DNA from: Amycolatopsis balhimycina FH 1894
Lineage (GTDB): Bacteria; Actinomycetota; Actinomycetes; Mycobacteriales; Pseudonocardiaceae
DNA: 64,000 nt
Assembly (NCBI RefSeq): GCF_000384295.1
Contig: NZ_KB913037.1
Location: 4,970,868-5,034,867, forward strand
Direction of reading: 5' to 3'
The notes under the pieces: model-generated
The model's database searches: none
What the model saw: only the letters and a program-made list of their open reading frames with translations
What the model was told of the DNA's origin: nothing
Position numbers and translations under genes: made by a program
Part shown: positions 14,856 through 23,131 of the stretch, one piece after another
Position numbering within the stretch: the stretch's first letter is position 1
How the letters are laid out: the number at the start of each line of letters is the position of its first letter

Positions 14856-15661
14856 TTCAAGCCGGCCACGTGCGTCGCAGCGGCCGCTTCTTCCACTTCG
14901 CCGTTCTCGTTGAGCCGCAGCGCCCCGGTGAGCAGGCCGACGACCTGGTTCATCGTGTGCGTCTTCGGCGAGACGACCGCGACGCGCTTGCCGAGGCGGT
15001 GCACGTGGATGCGGTCGGCGATGTCGAACACGTGCGGCATGTTGTGGCTGATCAGCACCACCGGCAGGCCGCGGTCGCGGATCCGGCCGATGAGGTCGAG
15101 CACTTTGCCGGACTCGGCGACGCCGAGCGCGGCGGTGGGCTCGTCCATGATCACGGCCTTGGTGCCGAACGCGGCCGCGCGGGCCACCGCGACACCCTGG
15201 CGCTGGCCACCGGAGAGCGTCTCGACGGGCTGGCTGATCGACTTGATGTTGATGCCCAGCTCGTCGAGGATCCGCTGTGCCTCGGACCGCATGGTGGCGG
15301 TATCGAGCTTGCGGAACAGCCCGAGCGGTCCCTTAAGCCGCTTTTCCCGGCCCAGAAACATGTTCGACGCGATGTCGAGCGCGGGCGCGACGGCAAGGTC
15401 CTGGTACACCGTCTCGATCCCGTAGTGCCGGGCGTCCAGAGGGGATTTGAAGTGGACGGTTTCACCGTCCACTTTGATCTCCCCTTCGTCCGGGATCACC
15501 GCGCCGGAAAGGGTTTTGATGAGCGACGACTTCCCGGCGCCGTTGTCGCCGACCACGGCGAGCACCTCGCCGGGGAGCAGGTCGAAGTCGGCGCCGTCGA
15601 TGGCGGTCACCCGGCCGTAGCGCTTCACCAGTCCGCGAGCTTGCAGGATGGGTTCACTCAT
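14852..15661 (-). CDS. Sugar ABC transporter ATP-binding protein (single NBD, FrcA type)
   Basis: 269 residues with one nucleotide-binding domain: Walker A 'GDNGAGKSSLI', signature 'LSGGQRQGVAVARA', Walker B 'AVIMDEPTAAL', H-loop 'VLISHNM'. A single rather than doubled NBD is the FrcA (fructose/ribose/xylose) arrangement, so two copies should pair with the permease. The C-terminal ~25 residues are an Ala/Glu-rich tail. ATG 15661 overlaps the permease stop. Confidence 0.92.
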   Translation of the reverse strand: MSEPILQARGLVKRYGRVTAIDGADFDLLPGEVLAVVGDNGAGKSSLIKTLSGAVIPDEGEIKVDGETVHFKSPLDARHYGIETVYQDLAVAPALDIASNMFLGREKRLKGPLGLFRKLDTATMRSEAQRILDELGINIKSISQPVETLSGGQRQGVAVARAAAFGTKAVIMDEPTAALGVAESGKVLDLIGRIRDRGLPVVLISHNMPHVFDIADRIHVHRLGKRVAVVSPKTHTMNQVVGLLTGALRLNENGEVEEAAAATHVAGLK

Positions 15662-16659
15662 GACTGCTGCTGCCTCCGCGCGATCCGGTCCACCACGACG
15701 GCGGCGATGAGCAGGGCGCCGGTGGCGAGGTCCTGGTAGTTGCCGTCGACGTTCATCTGCGTCAGCCCCGACCGCAGCACCGCCACGACCAGCGCACCCA
15801 TCAGCGTGCCGAGCACCGAGCCGCGGCCGCCGAACAGGCTCGTCCCGCCGAGGACGACGGCGGTGATCGAGTCGAGGTTGCCGAGCTGGAACTGGTTCGG
15901 GTCGGCGTTCGGCGTCCGGCCGAGTGCTTGCCACGCGGCGATGCCGAAGGTCAGCCCGGCCACGATGTAGACCGACAGCACCGTGCGGTTGACCTTGATG
16001 CCGGACAGCCGCGCGGACTCCGGCGCGTTGCCGACCGCGTAGACGTGCTTGCCCCACGCGGTTTTCGTCAGCGCGTACCAGACGCCGAGGTACATCAGCA
16101 GCGCCAGCGTCATGCCGTAGGTGATCGGGATGCCGCCGAAGAGGTAGCGCTTGGTGCCGAGCCACTGCAGCAGCCCGTCGGTCACCGGCACGGCCTGGCC
16201 GCCGGCGATCAGCTTCGACACCGCGGTGAGCATGGTGAACGTGCCGAGCGTGATGATGAACGCCGGCAGCTTGATCCGCGTCGCGAGGCCACCGATGAAG
16301 ATGCCGACGATGATCGTCAGCACGACCCCGGCGAGCAGCGCGACGAAGCCGTTCGTCCCGGCCGCGGCGAGTTTCGCCATGATCAGCGTCGCGACGACCA
16401 TCGAGGCCGCGTTGGACAGGTCGATGCCCGCGATCAGGATGACGAGCGTCTGGCCCAGTGCGAGCGTCCCGACGACGAGCGACTGCTGGACGACCGTCGA
16501 CAGGTTGTCGAGGTCGAAGAAGGTGTCCGTGGCCAGCGAGAACACCACGATCGCGATGACCAGCGCGAGCGCCGGGCCGATCGCGGGGGCGCGGAGGAAG
16601 AACTCGCCGAGCGACTCGCGTTCCTTTGTGGACGGACGAGCGACGGTGGCTGTCGTCAT
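15658..16659 (-). CDS. Sugar ABC transporter permease (RbsC/FrcC type)
   Basis: 333 residues, about 9-10 membrane segments, of the branched-chain/ribose permease family. Recognisable parts are 'GTLALGQTLVILIAGIDLS', 'LPAFIITLGTFTMLTAVSKLIAGG', 'GKHVYAVGNAPESARLSGIKV' (the coupling loop touching the ATPase) and 'AVVLGGTSLFGGRGSVLGTLMGA'. Forms the membrane channel of the importer. Start and stop both overlap neighbouring genes by 4 nt. Confidence 0.92.
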   Translation of the reverse strand: MTTATVARPSTKERESLGEFFLRAPAIGPALALVIAIVVFSLATDTFFDLDNLSTVVQQSLVVGTLALGQTLVILIAGIDLSNAASMVVATLIMAKLAAAGTNGFVALLAGVVLTIIVGIFIGGLATRIKLPAFIITLGTFTMLTAVSKLIAGGQAVPVTDGLLQWLGTKRYLFGGIPITYGMTLALLMYLGVWYALTKTAWGKHVYAVGNAPESARLSGIKVNRTVLSVYIVAGLTFGIAAWQALGRTPNADPNQFQLGNLDSITAVVLGGTSLFGGRGSVLGTLMGALVVAVLRSGLTQMNVDGNYQDLATGALLIAAVVVDRIARRQQQS

Positions 16660-17675
16660 TTCTTGCCTCCCCAGCAGTTCTGCAGGCCCCAGGCGGTGTC
16701 GTGGCTTTCGATGCCGGGCAGGGGCTTGTCGGTGATCACGGCGGACCCGGTGTTGACGAACCCGCTCGGCTTCTTGCCGGTCTTGGCGTACTCGACGGCG
16801 GCGAGCACCCCCTGTTCGGCCATCTTCTTGGGGAACTGCATGACGGTCGCCGCGTAGAGGCCGTCCTTGACGTTCTGGACGCCTTCACAGCCGCCGTCGA
16901 TCGAGCCCATGACGATCTGCCCGGTGAGGCTGCGGGCCTTCAGCGCCGCGTACGCGCCGCGGCCCATCGGCTCGTTCATCGAGTAGACGGCGTTGATGTC
17001 GGTGCTGCGCTGCAGCAGGTTCTCCATGCCCTGCTGGGCGAGGCTCTGGTCGCCGTTGGCCGCGGTGTGGCCCTTGATCTCCGGCGAGCCGTCGGTCAGC
17101 CCGATGCCCTTGAGGAACCCGGTGTGCCGCTGCGTGTCGACCGAGCTGCCGGCGGTCCCGTCGACCATGAGCAGCTTGGGCGGGACGCCCTTGAGCGCGG
17201 CCTTGACGTAGGCGCCCTGCTGCTCGCCGGCCGCGAAGTTGTCGGTGGCGAAGGTGGCGTCGACGGCGTCGGGCGGTTCGGTGGCGGTGTCGAGGGCGAT
17301 GACCAGGACGCCGGCGTCGCGGGCGTCCTTGATCGCCTTGAGCACGCCGGTGGACGAACTGGGCGTGATGAGGATGGTGTTGACGCCCTGCTGCCGGAGG
17401 TTCTCGATGGCGCGGACCTGGCCGTCGTTGTCGCCGTCGAACTGGCCGGCGAGCGCGTTGAAGTCGGCGCCGTTGGCCTGCGCGGCCGCTCTGGCGGAGT
17501 TGCGGAGTTCCACGAAGTAGGGGTTGGTGTCGGTCTTGGTGACCAGGCCGACCTTGGCCTTGCCGCCGCTCCCGCCCGTGTTGGTGTTGCCACCCCAGTG
17601 ACGCTCGACCGTGCACCCGGTCGTCGCGGCGAGGACGGCGGCCAGCACGACTGCGGTGAGACTTCGGTGTCTCAT
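16656..17675 (-). CDS. Sugar ABC transporter substrate-binding lipoprotein
   Basis: 339-residue periplasmic-binding-protein-like lipoprotein (peripla_BP_4/RbsB-FrcB type). The signal sequence ends in the lipobox 'LAATTGC' (lipidated C21). Conserved ligand-fold segments include 'VGLVTKTDTNPYFVELRNSA', 'GVNTILITPSSSTGVL', 'VLVIALDTATEP' and 'TDNFAAGEQQG'. It captures a monosaccharide outside the membrane and hands it to the permease. AGGACAGGAACC precedes the ATG. First gene of the operon, opposite a LacI regulator. Confidence 0.92.
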   Translation of the reverse strand: MRHRSLTAVVLAAVLAATTGCTVERHWGGNTNTGGSGGKAKVGLVTKTDTNPYFVELRNSARAAAQANGADFNALAGQFDGDNDGQVRAIENLRQQGVNTILITPSSSTGVLKAIKDARDAGVLVIALDTATEPPDAVDATFATDNFAAGEQQGAYVKAALKGVPPKLLMVDGTAGSSVDTQRHTGFLKGIGLTDGSPEIKGHTAANGDQSLAQQGMENLLQRSTDINAVYSMNEPMGRGAYAALKARSLTGQIVMGSIDGGCEGVQNVKDGLYAATVMQFPKKMAEQGVLAAVEYAKTGKKPSGFVNTGSAVITDKPLPGIESHDTAWGLQNCWGGKK

Positions 17676-17742
17676 GGTTCCTGTCCTTCATAGGTCCGAG
17701 GCTTGCCGATGGTCGGGAAGGTAGACAGACTGCTCCGTGCAC

Positions 17743-17766
17743 GCAAGCGTTTGCGCAAACGCTTGC
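17743..17766. promoter_or_regulatory. 24-bp perfect palindrome, LacI-family operator for the sugar operon
   Basis: The 24 bp from 17743 to 17766 are a perfect palindrome built from GCAAGCGTTTGC followed by its reverse complement. LacI/GalR operators typically have a central CG or GC within GCAAnCG..CGnTTGC-like arms, and this one lies between the divergent binding-protein gene (start 17675) and the lacI-type gene (start 17781). It probably represses both directions. Confidence 0.85.
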
Positions 17767-17780
17767 CGGAAAGGATGGGT

Positions 17781-18818
17781 ATGCCTCAATCGAGATCCTC
17801 GCGGCCGACCCAGCGGGACATCGCCGAGCTCGCGGGTGTGTCGATCACGACCGTCTCGCACGTCGTGAACGGGACGCGCGCGGTCGCGGAGGACACGAAA
17901 GCGGCCGTGCTGCGGGCGATCGAGGCGACCGGCTACACCGGTGACGCGATCGCGCGGTCGCTGGTCACGGGCGGGACGCGGTCGATCGGGATGGCGATCT
18001 CGCTGGTGGCGAACCCGTACTTCGCGGTGCTGATGCAGGCGATCGAGCGGGAGGCGTCGGCGCACGGGTACACCGTGCTGCTCGCCGACACGCACGACAC
18101 CGCGGACACGGAACGTGACACGGTGCGGGCGCTGCGCTCCCGCCGCGTCGACGGCCTGCTCATCACCCCGGCGCCCGGCGACGGGCCGGTGATCGGCGAG
18201 CTGGTGTCGCTGGACGTGCCGACGGTCCTGATCGACCGGCTGTCCACCCGCACCGACGTCGACCAGGTGGGCTCGGAGAACATCCAGGCGACGTCGGCGC
18301 TGACCGCGCACCTGGCGACGCTCGGGCACCGGCGGATCGGGATGATCAGCGGCGCACCCGGGCTGTCGACGAGCGAGGAGCGCGTGCTGGGCTACCGGCT
18401 GGGGCTCGGCCGGTCCGGGCTCACGTGGTCGTCCGAGCTCGTGGCCTGCGGGAACTCGTCGCGCGAGGGCGCCGCCCTGGCGTTGAGCACGCTGCTGGCG
18501 CTGCCGGATCCGCCGTCCGCGCTGGTGGTCGGGAACGACAGCATGATGGTCGGGGTGCTGCACGAGGCGCGTCGGCGCGGGCTACGGATCGGGCGTGACC
18601 TGCCGGTGGTGGTCTACGACGAGGTCGAGTGGGCGGACCTGGTCGACCCGCCGCTGACGACGATGGCGCAGCCGATCGAGGAGATCGGGCGCCAGGCGGT
18701 GCGGCTGCTGCTCGCCCGGATCAACGACCCGGCGCGCAAGGCCGAAACCGTGCGGTTGCCCCCCACTCTGCGTCACCGTGAGTCGTGCGGCTGCCCATCG
18801 GTTCACTCACTTCAGTGA
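17781..18818 (+). CDS. LacI family transcriptional regulator of the sugar operon
   Basis: 345 residues. Helix-turn-helix at about residues 10-30 ('RDIAELAGVSITTVSHVVNG', with the hinge helix region near 55) followed by a periplasmic-binding-protein-like ligand domain ('GMAISLVANPYFAVLMQAIE', 'RVDGLLITPAPGDG', 'VVYDEVEWADLVDPPLTTMAQP'). ATG 17781 is preferred over ATG 17775 because AAGG then sits at a proper distance. Divergent from the ABC importer with the 24-bp palindrome between, so it very likely senses the imported sugar and represses the operon. Confidence 0.92.
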   Translation: MPQSRSSRPTQRDIAELAGVSITTVSHVVNGTRAVAEDTKAAVLRAIEATGYTGDAIARSLVTGGTRSIGMAISLVANPYFAVLMQAIEREASAHGYTVLLADTHDTADTERDTVRALRSRRVDGLLITPAPGDGPVIGELVSLDVPTVLIDRLSTRTDVDQVGSENIQATSALTAHLATLGHRRIGMISGAPGLSTSEERVLGYRLGLGRSGLTWSSELVACGNSSREGAALALSTLLALPDPPSALVVGNDSMMVGVLHEARRRGLRIGRDLPVVVYDEVEWADLVDPPLTTMAQPIEEIGRQAVRLLLARINDPARKAETVRLPPTLRHRESCGCPSVHSLQ

Positions 18819-18851
18819 ATCTGGGTTCCTGATATCCCTTCGCGGGCCTCC

Positions 18852-18869
18852 AGCGGATACCGTTCCGCT
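18852..18869. promoter_or_regulatory. Inverted repeat before the LacI-like sensor gene
   Basis: AGCGGA (18852-18857) and TCCGCT (18864-18869) with a 6-bp spacer, in the 69-bp gap between the LacI gene and the HTH-less sensor gene, 18 bp from the latter's ATG. Could be an operator or a weak hairpin; too short to decide. Confidence 0.35.
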
Positions 18870-18887
18870 GAGCGTCTGCGAGGGCTT

Positions 18888-19754
18888 ATGACGGCACTTT
18901 CGCCGGACCTCCGGTTGTGGGACCCCCCGGTCACCTACCGGATCGGCGTCGCGATGGGTGTGCAAGCGAACCCCTACTCCGGCGAGCTGCTGCGCGCGAT
19001 CCGGGGCGCCGCGGCGCAGGCCGGGTGTGACGTCTTGCTGGCCGAAACCGAGGACGCCGCCGGCGAAGAGGCCGCGGTGGTGCGCGCCCTGCGCGCGGAC
19101 CTGGTGGACGGCGTGCTGCTGGTGCCGGCGGCCGGCGACGAAGCGGTGATCAACGGCCTGGTCCGGATGGGCGTGCCGACGGTGCTGGTGGACCGGCTGG
19201 CCGCGCGCAACGACGTCGACCAGGTCGGCACGGAGAACGTGCACGCGGTGGCGTCCCTGGTTCGCCATCTGACTTCCCGCCGCCACCGCAAGATCGGGCT
19301 GGTTTCGGGCGAGGAGAGCCAGGAGGTCAGCCGCGAACGCGTCCGCGGCTACCGGCTGGGGCTGGAGCAGGCGGGCCTGCGCTTCAACCGCGAACTGGTG
19401 GAGTGCGGGCTGTCGACCCCGGGCGGCGCGGCCCGGGCGACGGCCAAGCTCCTGGACGGCTGGCCCTCCCCGACGGCGCTGGTGGTCGCGGACGAGTCGA
19501 TGCTGGTGGGCGTCCAGTACGAAGCCCACCGCCGCGGCATCAAGATCGGTTCGGAGCTGGCCGTGGTCGGCTACGGCGACATGGACTGGGCCCGCCGGGT
19601 GAGCCCGGCGGTGACGACGCTGGCCCAGCCGGCGGCGGACATCGGCCACCGCGCGGTGCAGCTGCTGACGTCCCGGATGGCGGACCCGGACCGGCCCCCG
19701 GAGTCGGTGCTCCTGACCCCGAAGTTCCTGCACGGCGCCTCCTGCGGCTGCTGA
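18888..19754 (+). CDS. LacI-like ligand-binding protein lacking the DNA-binding domain
   Basis: 288 residues equivalent to the effector domain of the preceding LacI protein: 'GVAMGVQANPYSGELLRAIRG', 'DLVDGVLLVPAAGDEAVINGLVRMGVPTVLVDRL' and 'GYGDMDWARRVSPAVTTLAQPAADIG' align with corresponding stretches of its neighbour. The N-terminal ~60 residues with HTH and hinge are absent, and no HTH can be found in any frame of the 69-bp gap upstream. ATG 18888 has GAGGG 6 nt upstream. It could form heterodimers with the complete LacI protein or act as a cytosolic ligand sink; alternatively it is a decayed duplicate, though the frame is clean. Confidence 0.82.
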   Translation: MTALSPDLRLWDPPVTYRIGVAMGVQANPYSGELLRAIRGAAAQAGCDVLLAETEDAAGEEAAVVRALRADLVDGVLLVPAAGDEAVINGLVRMGVPTVLVDRLAARNDVDQVGTENVHAVASLVRHLTSRRHRKIGLVSGEESQEVSRERVRGYRLGLEQAGLRFNRELVECGLSTPGGAARATAKLLDGWPSPTALVVADESMLVGVQYEAHRRGIKIGSELAVVGYGDMDWARRVSPAVTTLAQPAADIGHRAVQLLTSRMADPDRPPESVLLTPKFLHGASCGC

Positions 19755-19763
19755 CCCTCAGCT

Positions 19764-19818
19764 GCCGTGAATGGCACATTGAGGGACTTAGAGTCCCTCA
19801 ATGTGCCATTCACGGCAC
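19764..19818. repeat. Intergenic triple-palindrome element E, convergent terminator
   Basis: A perfect 26-bp stem (19764-19789 with 19793-19818) with a 3-nt loop between convergent genes. Cores TGAATGGCACATTGA (19769-19783) and TCAATGTGCCATTCA (19799-19813) start exactly 30 bp apart; the 15-bp spacer GGGACTTAGAGTCCC is itself palindromic. The stop codon of the GH76-like gene (19810-19812) lies inside the right arm. Confidence 0.82.
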
Positions 19819-20820
19819 TTCGGCGGACAGCGCTGCCGCGGCTTCGAGGAGCATCCAGCCGCCTACCTGGACCGACATGTCCCGTTCCGGCGCGTCGTCC
19901 GGCAACGGCCACGGTGCCGGGCGGTCCCAGAACGCGCTGAACAACGGCCCATCGGGGGTTTCGGAAGCGCCGGACCAGCACGCCGAGGCCGACCGGAGCA
20001 CCAGAGACCGGGCCACCGAAGCCTCCGGTCCCGGCAGCGCGCGAGCCGCCAACGCCAGGTAGCGGGCCAGGATCGCCGCGAACAACCCGCCGTCGCCGCC
20101 GCCCTGGCCGCGGATGACTCCGCCCGGTGCGCAGTGCTCCGCGACGGCCCGCACTGTCCGAGCCGCATCGTCCATTTCGGACAACTCGAGGCACGCCCCG
20201 AGATAAACACCTTGGCAGTACGTGTAAATGTGCTTCACCAGCTCACCCGTGGCCGCCCGGATGCCGTCCCAGACCAAGCCGGACGCAGGATCGACCAAAG
20301 TGGACGTCATCCACGAAGTCATCTCGCGAGCGCGGGAGAGATTCCCGGACCGGGCGTGGAAGATCGCCGCCGGGCCGTTGGCCGGGGCGTTCTTGAAGTC
20401 GTCCCCGCGTCGCCACCAGATGCCGCCGCCCGCCGCCTGCGTCCAGCCCGACAGGAGTTGCGCGTCGATCGCCGCCAGTGCCGGGCCCACGTCGATGCCC
20501 AGCGGCGAAACCCGTTGCAGCGCAAGGCCGAGCCACGCGATGTCGTCGTAGTAGTCGTTGGTCCAGCGGCCGAAGTTGCGCAGCCGCACCGAACGGACGA
20601 AAACGCGGATCAGGGCCAAGCGCGCCGGCGAAGGGGCGCGCAGCTGAGCGTCGACCAGGGTGTCCAGCAGGTGCGCCTGCCACCAGTAGTTCCAGTGCCA
20701 GTGCGCCCGCTGGCCGGCCGAAGCCGGCCAGCCGCTGCGGCCCAGCACCGTGGCCGGCAGCGCCCAGACGCGGCGTAGGTGGCGCGCGGTCACCGCGCGT
20801 TCGGCAGCCGGGACGTCCAT
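19810..20820 (-). CDS. GH76-like (alpha-1,6-mannanase type) six-hairpin glycosidase, cytosolic
   Basis: 336 residues. 'HWHWNYWWQAHLLDTLVDAQLR' and 'NDYYDDIAWLGLALQRV' resemble glycoside hydrolase family 76, whose two adjacent catalytic aspartates correspond to the 'DD' of 'DYYDDIAWLGLAL'; 'YTYCQGVYLGACLEL' and 'FSAFWDRPAPWP' are further (alpha/alpha)6-barrel features. GH76 enzymes cut alpha-1,6-mannan; actinomycetes have such polymers in lipomannan. No signal peptide is visible from ATG 20820, so the location is unclear. The last codons and stop are inside repeat element E. Confidence 0.75.
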   Translation of the reverse strand: MDVPAAERAVTARHLRRVWALPATVLGRSGWPASAGQRAHWHWNYWWQAHLLDTLVDAQLRAPSPARLALIRVFVRSVRLRNFGRWTNDYYDDIAWLGLALQRVSPLGIDVGPALAAIDAQLLSGWTQAAGGGIWWRRGDDFKNAPANGPAAIFHARSGNLSRAREMTSWMTSTLVDPASGLVWDGIRAATGELVKHIYTYCQGVYLGACLELSEMDDAARTVRAVAEHCAPGGVIRGQGGGDGGLFAAILARYLALAARALPGPEASVARSLVLRSASACWSGASETPDGPLFSAFWDRPAPWPLPDDAPERDMSVQVGGWMLLEAAAALSAEVP

Positions 20821-20891
20821 GACGCAATCCTGCCTTGCCCACCGGCATACCGCTCGGTATGTTGAGGGTCCCGACGGCCTGCGAGGTGCCC

Positions 20892-23036
20892 ATGACCACA
20901 GCACACGTCACCTGCCCGCTGTGCGAAGCGACCTGCGGCCTCGAGGTCACCCTCGACGAGAACCAGCAGGTCACGCGCGTCAAAGGCGACGAGCAGGACG
21001 TCTTCTCGAAGGGCTACATCTGTCCGAAGGGCGCGTCGCTCGGCGCACTGCACCACGACCCCGACCGGCTGACCGCGCCGCTGCTCAAGCGCGACGGCGA
21101 GTTCGTCGAGGTCAGCTGGCAGGAGGCGTACGACGAGATCGCCCGCCGTCTCCCGCCGATCATCGAGGAGCACGGCCGGAACGCCGTCGCCGTCTACGCG
21201 GGCAACCCCGGCGTGCACAACATCGCGCTGACCCTCTACGGCGGCCCGCTCTACAAAGCGTTGGGCACCAAGAACTTCTACACCGCGTCGTCGGTCGACC
21301 AGATGCCGAAGCACTACTCCGCCGGCACGATGTTCGGCGACCCGCTCGCCATCCCGGTGCCCGACCTCGACCGGACGAAGCACCTGCTGATCCTCGGCGC
21401 CAACCCGCTCGTCTCGAACGGCAGCCTGATGACCGCGCCGGACATCCGCGGGCGGCTGCGCGGGATCCGCGACCGCGGCGGCAAGATCGTCGTCGTCGAC
21501 CCGCGCCGCACGCGCACTGCCGCGTTCGCCGACGAGCACCACGCCATCCGCCCCGGCACCGACGCGCTGCTGCTGTTCGCGCTGGTCAACGTCCTGTTCG
21601 CGGAAAACCGCGTCGCTCCCGGCCGCCTCGCCGAACACCTCAACGGCCTCGACGACGTCCGCGCACTGGCCGAGCCGTTCACGCCGGAGGCCGTCGAGGC
21701 ACGCACCGGCATCGACGCCGCCGAGATCCGCCGGCTGGCCCGGGAACTGGCCGACGCCGAAAACGCCGTGGTCTACGGCCGGATCGGCACCACGACGCAG
21801 ACCTTCGGCACCATCGCGAGCTGGCTGGTCGACGTCCTGAACGTGCTCACCGGCCACCTCGACGAGCCGGGCGGCGCGATGTTTCCGCTGGCCGCGTGCC
21901 GGCCGACCGGGAACCGGCGGCCGTTCGCCGTCGGGCGCTGGCGCAGCCGCGTGCGCGGGTACCCCGAGGTCCTCGGTGAACTGCCGGTCGCGACGCTCGC
22001 CGACGAGATCGAGACCCCCGGCGAGGGCCAGGTCCGCGCGCTGCTCACCGTCAGCGGCAACCCCTGCCTGAGCACGCCGAACGCCGCCCGTCTGGCCGCG
22101 GCCCTCGAAAGCCTCGACTTCATGATCTCGGTCGACGTCTACCTGAACGAGACGTCCCGCCACGCCGACGTCATCCTGCCCGGCCCGTCGCCGCTCGAGC
22201 GACCGCACTTCGACCTGGCGTTCTACCAGCTGTCGGTCCGCAATGTCGCCAACTGGACGCCCGCGACGCTGCCGTCCGCGCTGCCGCAGGAGTGGGAGAC
22301 CATGCTCCGGCTCACCGGCATCGTCGCCGGTCAGGGCCCGGAGGCCGACGTCGCGACACTCGACGCCTTCGTCGCCGGGGAGACCGCACGCCGCAACGGG
22401 CTCGACGTCAGCGTCGCCGGGGACCGCACCGGGCCCGCGCGCCTGGTCGACCTGCTGCTGCGCGCCGGCCCCTACGACGTCGCGCTGGCCGACCTCGAAG
22501 CCGCGCCGCACGGGATGGACTTCGGGCCGCTGCGGCCGCGGATCCCCGAAATTCTGTGCACCGCGTCCGGCCGGATCGAGCTGGCGCCCGAGCCGGTCGT
22601 CGCCGACGTTCCGCGGTTGCGGGAAGAACTTGCGAAAACCGCGGAAGAGGGCCTCGTGCTGATCGGGCGGCGGCACCTGAGCTCGAACAACTCGTGGATG
22701 CACAACCTCGAACCGCTCATCCGCGGCGGCAACCGGTGCACCGTGCAGGTCCACCCCACCGACGCCACGCGCCTGGGCCTCACCGACGGCGGCCTGGCGT
22801 CGGTGACGTCCCGCGCCGGGAAACTGCAGGTCCCGGTGGAGGTGACCGACGAGGTCCGGCCGGGCGTCGTCAGCATCCCGCACGGCTGGGGCCACGACGT
22901 CGACGGCTCGCGGATGCGGGTGGCGCGCGCGAACCCCGGCGTCAATTCGAACCTCGTCGCCGACGAGACACTGCTGGACGTTCCGTCCGGAACGTCGGTG
23001 TTGAACGGGATTCCGGTCGAAGTCGCGCCGGCCTGA
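20892..23036 (+). CDS. Molybdopterin-dependent oxidoreductase (formate dehydrogenase/nitrate reductase superfamily)
   Basis: 714-residue Mo/W-bis-MGD enzyme. An N-terminal [4Fe-4S] site is formed by C8, C11, C15 and C44 ('CPLCEATC' ... 'GYICPKG'). The cofactor-binding domain includes 'GNPGVHNIALTLYGGPL', 'LLILGANPLVSNGSLM', 'VVVDPRRTRTA', 'VYLNETSRHADVILPGPSPLE'; the C-terminal domain has 'SSNNSWMHNLEPL' and 'PHGWGHDVDGSRMR'. No Cys or Sec is obvious at the usual Mo ligand site ('YTASSVDQMPKH'), so the reaction is uncertain. It is a stand-alone gene without partner subunits. ATG 20892 starts at the normal family N-terminus. Confidence 0.85.
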   Translation: MTTAHVTCPLCEATCGLEVTLDENQQVTRVKGDEQDVFSKGYICPKGASLGALHHDPDRLTAPLLKRDGEFVEVSWQEAYDEIARRLPPIIEEHGRNAVAVYAGNPGVHNIALTLYGGPLYKALGTKNFYTASSVDQMPKHYSAGTMFGDPLAIPVPDLDRTKHLLILGANPLVSNGSLMTAPDIRGRLRGIRDRGGKIVVVDPRRTRTAAFADEHHAIRPGTDALLLFALVNVLFAENRVAPGRLAEHLNGLDDVRALAEPFTPEAVEARTGIDAAEIRRLARELADAENAVVYGRIGTTTQTFGTIASWLVDVLNVLTGHLDEPGGAMFPLAACRPTGNRRPFAVGRWRSRVRGYPEVLGELPVATLADEIETPGEGQVRALLTVSGNPCLSTPNAARLAAALESLDFMISVDVYLNETSRHADVILPGPSPLERPHFDLAFYQLSVRNVANWTPATLPSALPQEWETMLRLTGIVAGQGPEADVATLDAFVAGETARRNGLDVSVAGDRTGPARLVDLLLRAGPYDVALADLEAAPHGMDFGPLRPRIPEILCTASGRIELAPEPVVADVPRLREELAKTAEEGLVLIGRRHLSSNNSWMHNLEPLIRGGNRCTVQVHPTDATRLGLTDGGLASVTSRAGKLQVPVEVTDEVRPGVVSIPHGWGHDVDGSRMRVARANPGVNSNLVADETLLDVPSGTSVLNGIPVEVAPA

Positions 23037-23131
23037 ACCTTGACACCGGTGCGGGGCCTGACGCATTCTCGGCTCGGATGTTGACGTAAACACGATCACC
23101 ATCGCGGCCCCCATCGGACATCGGAGTTCGT

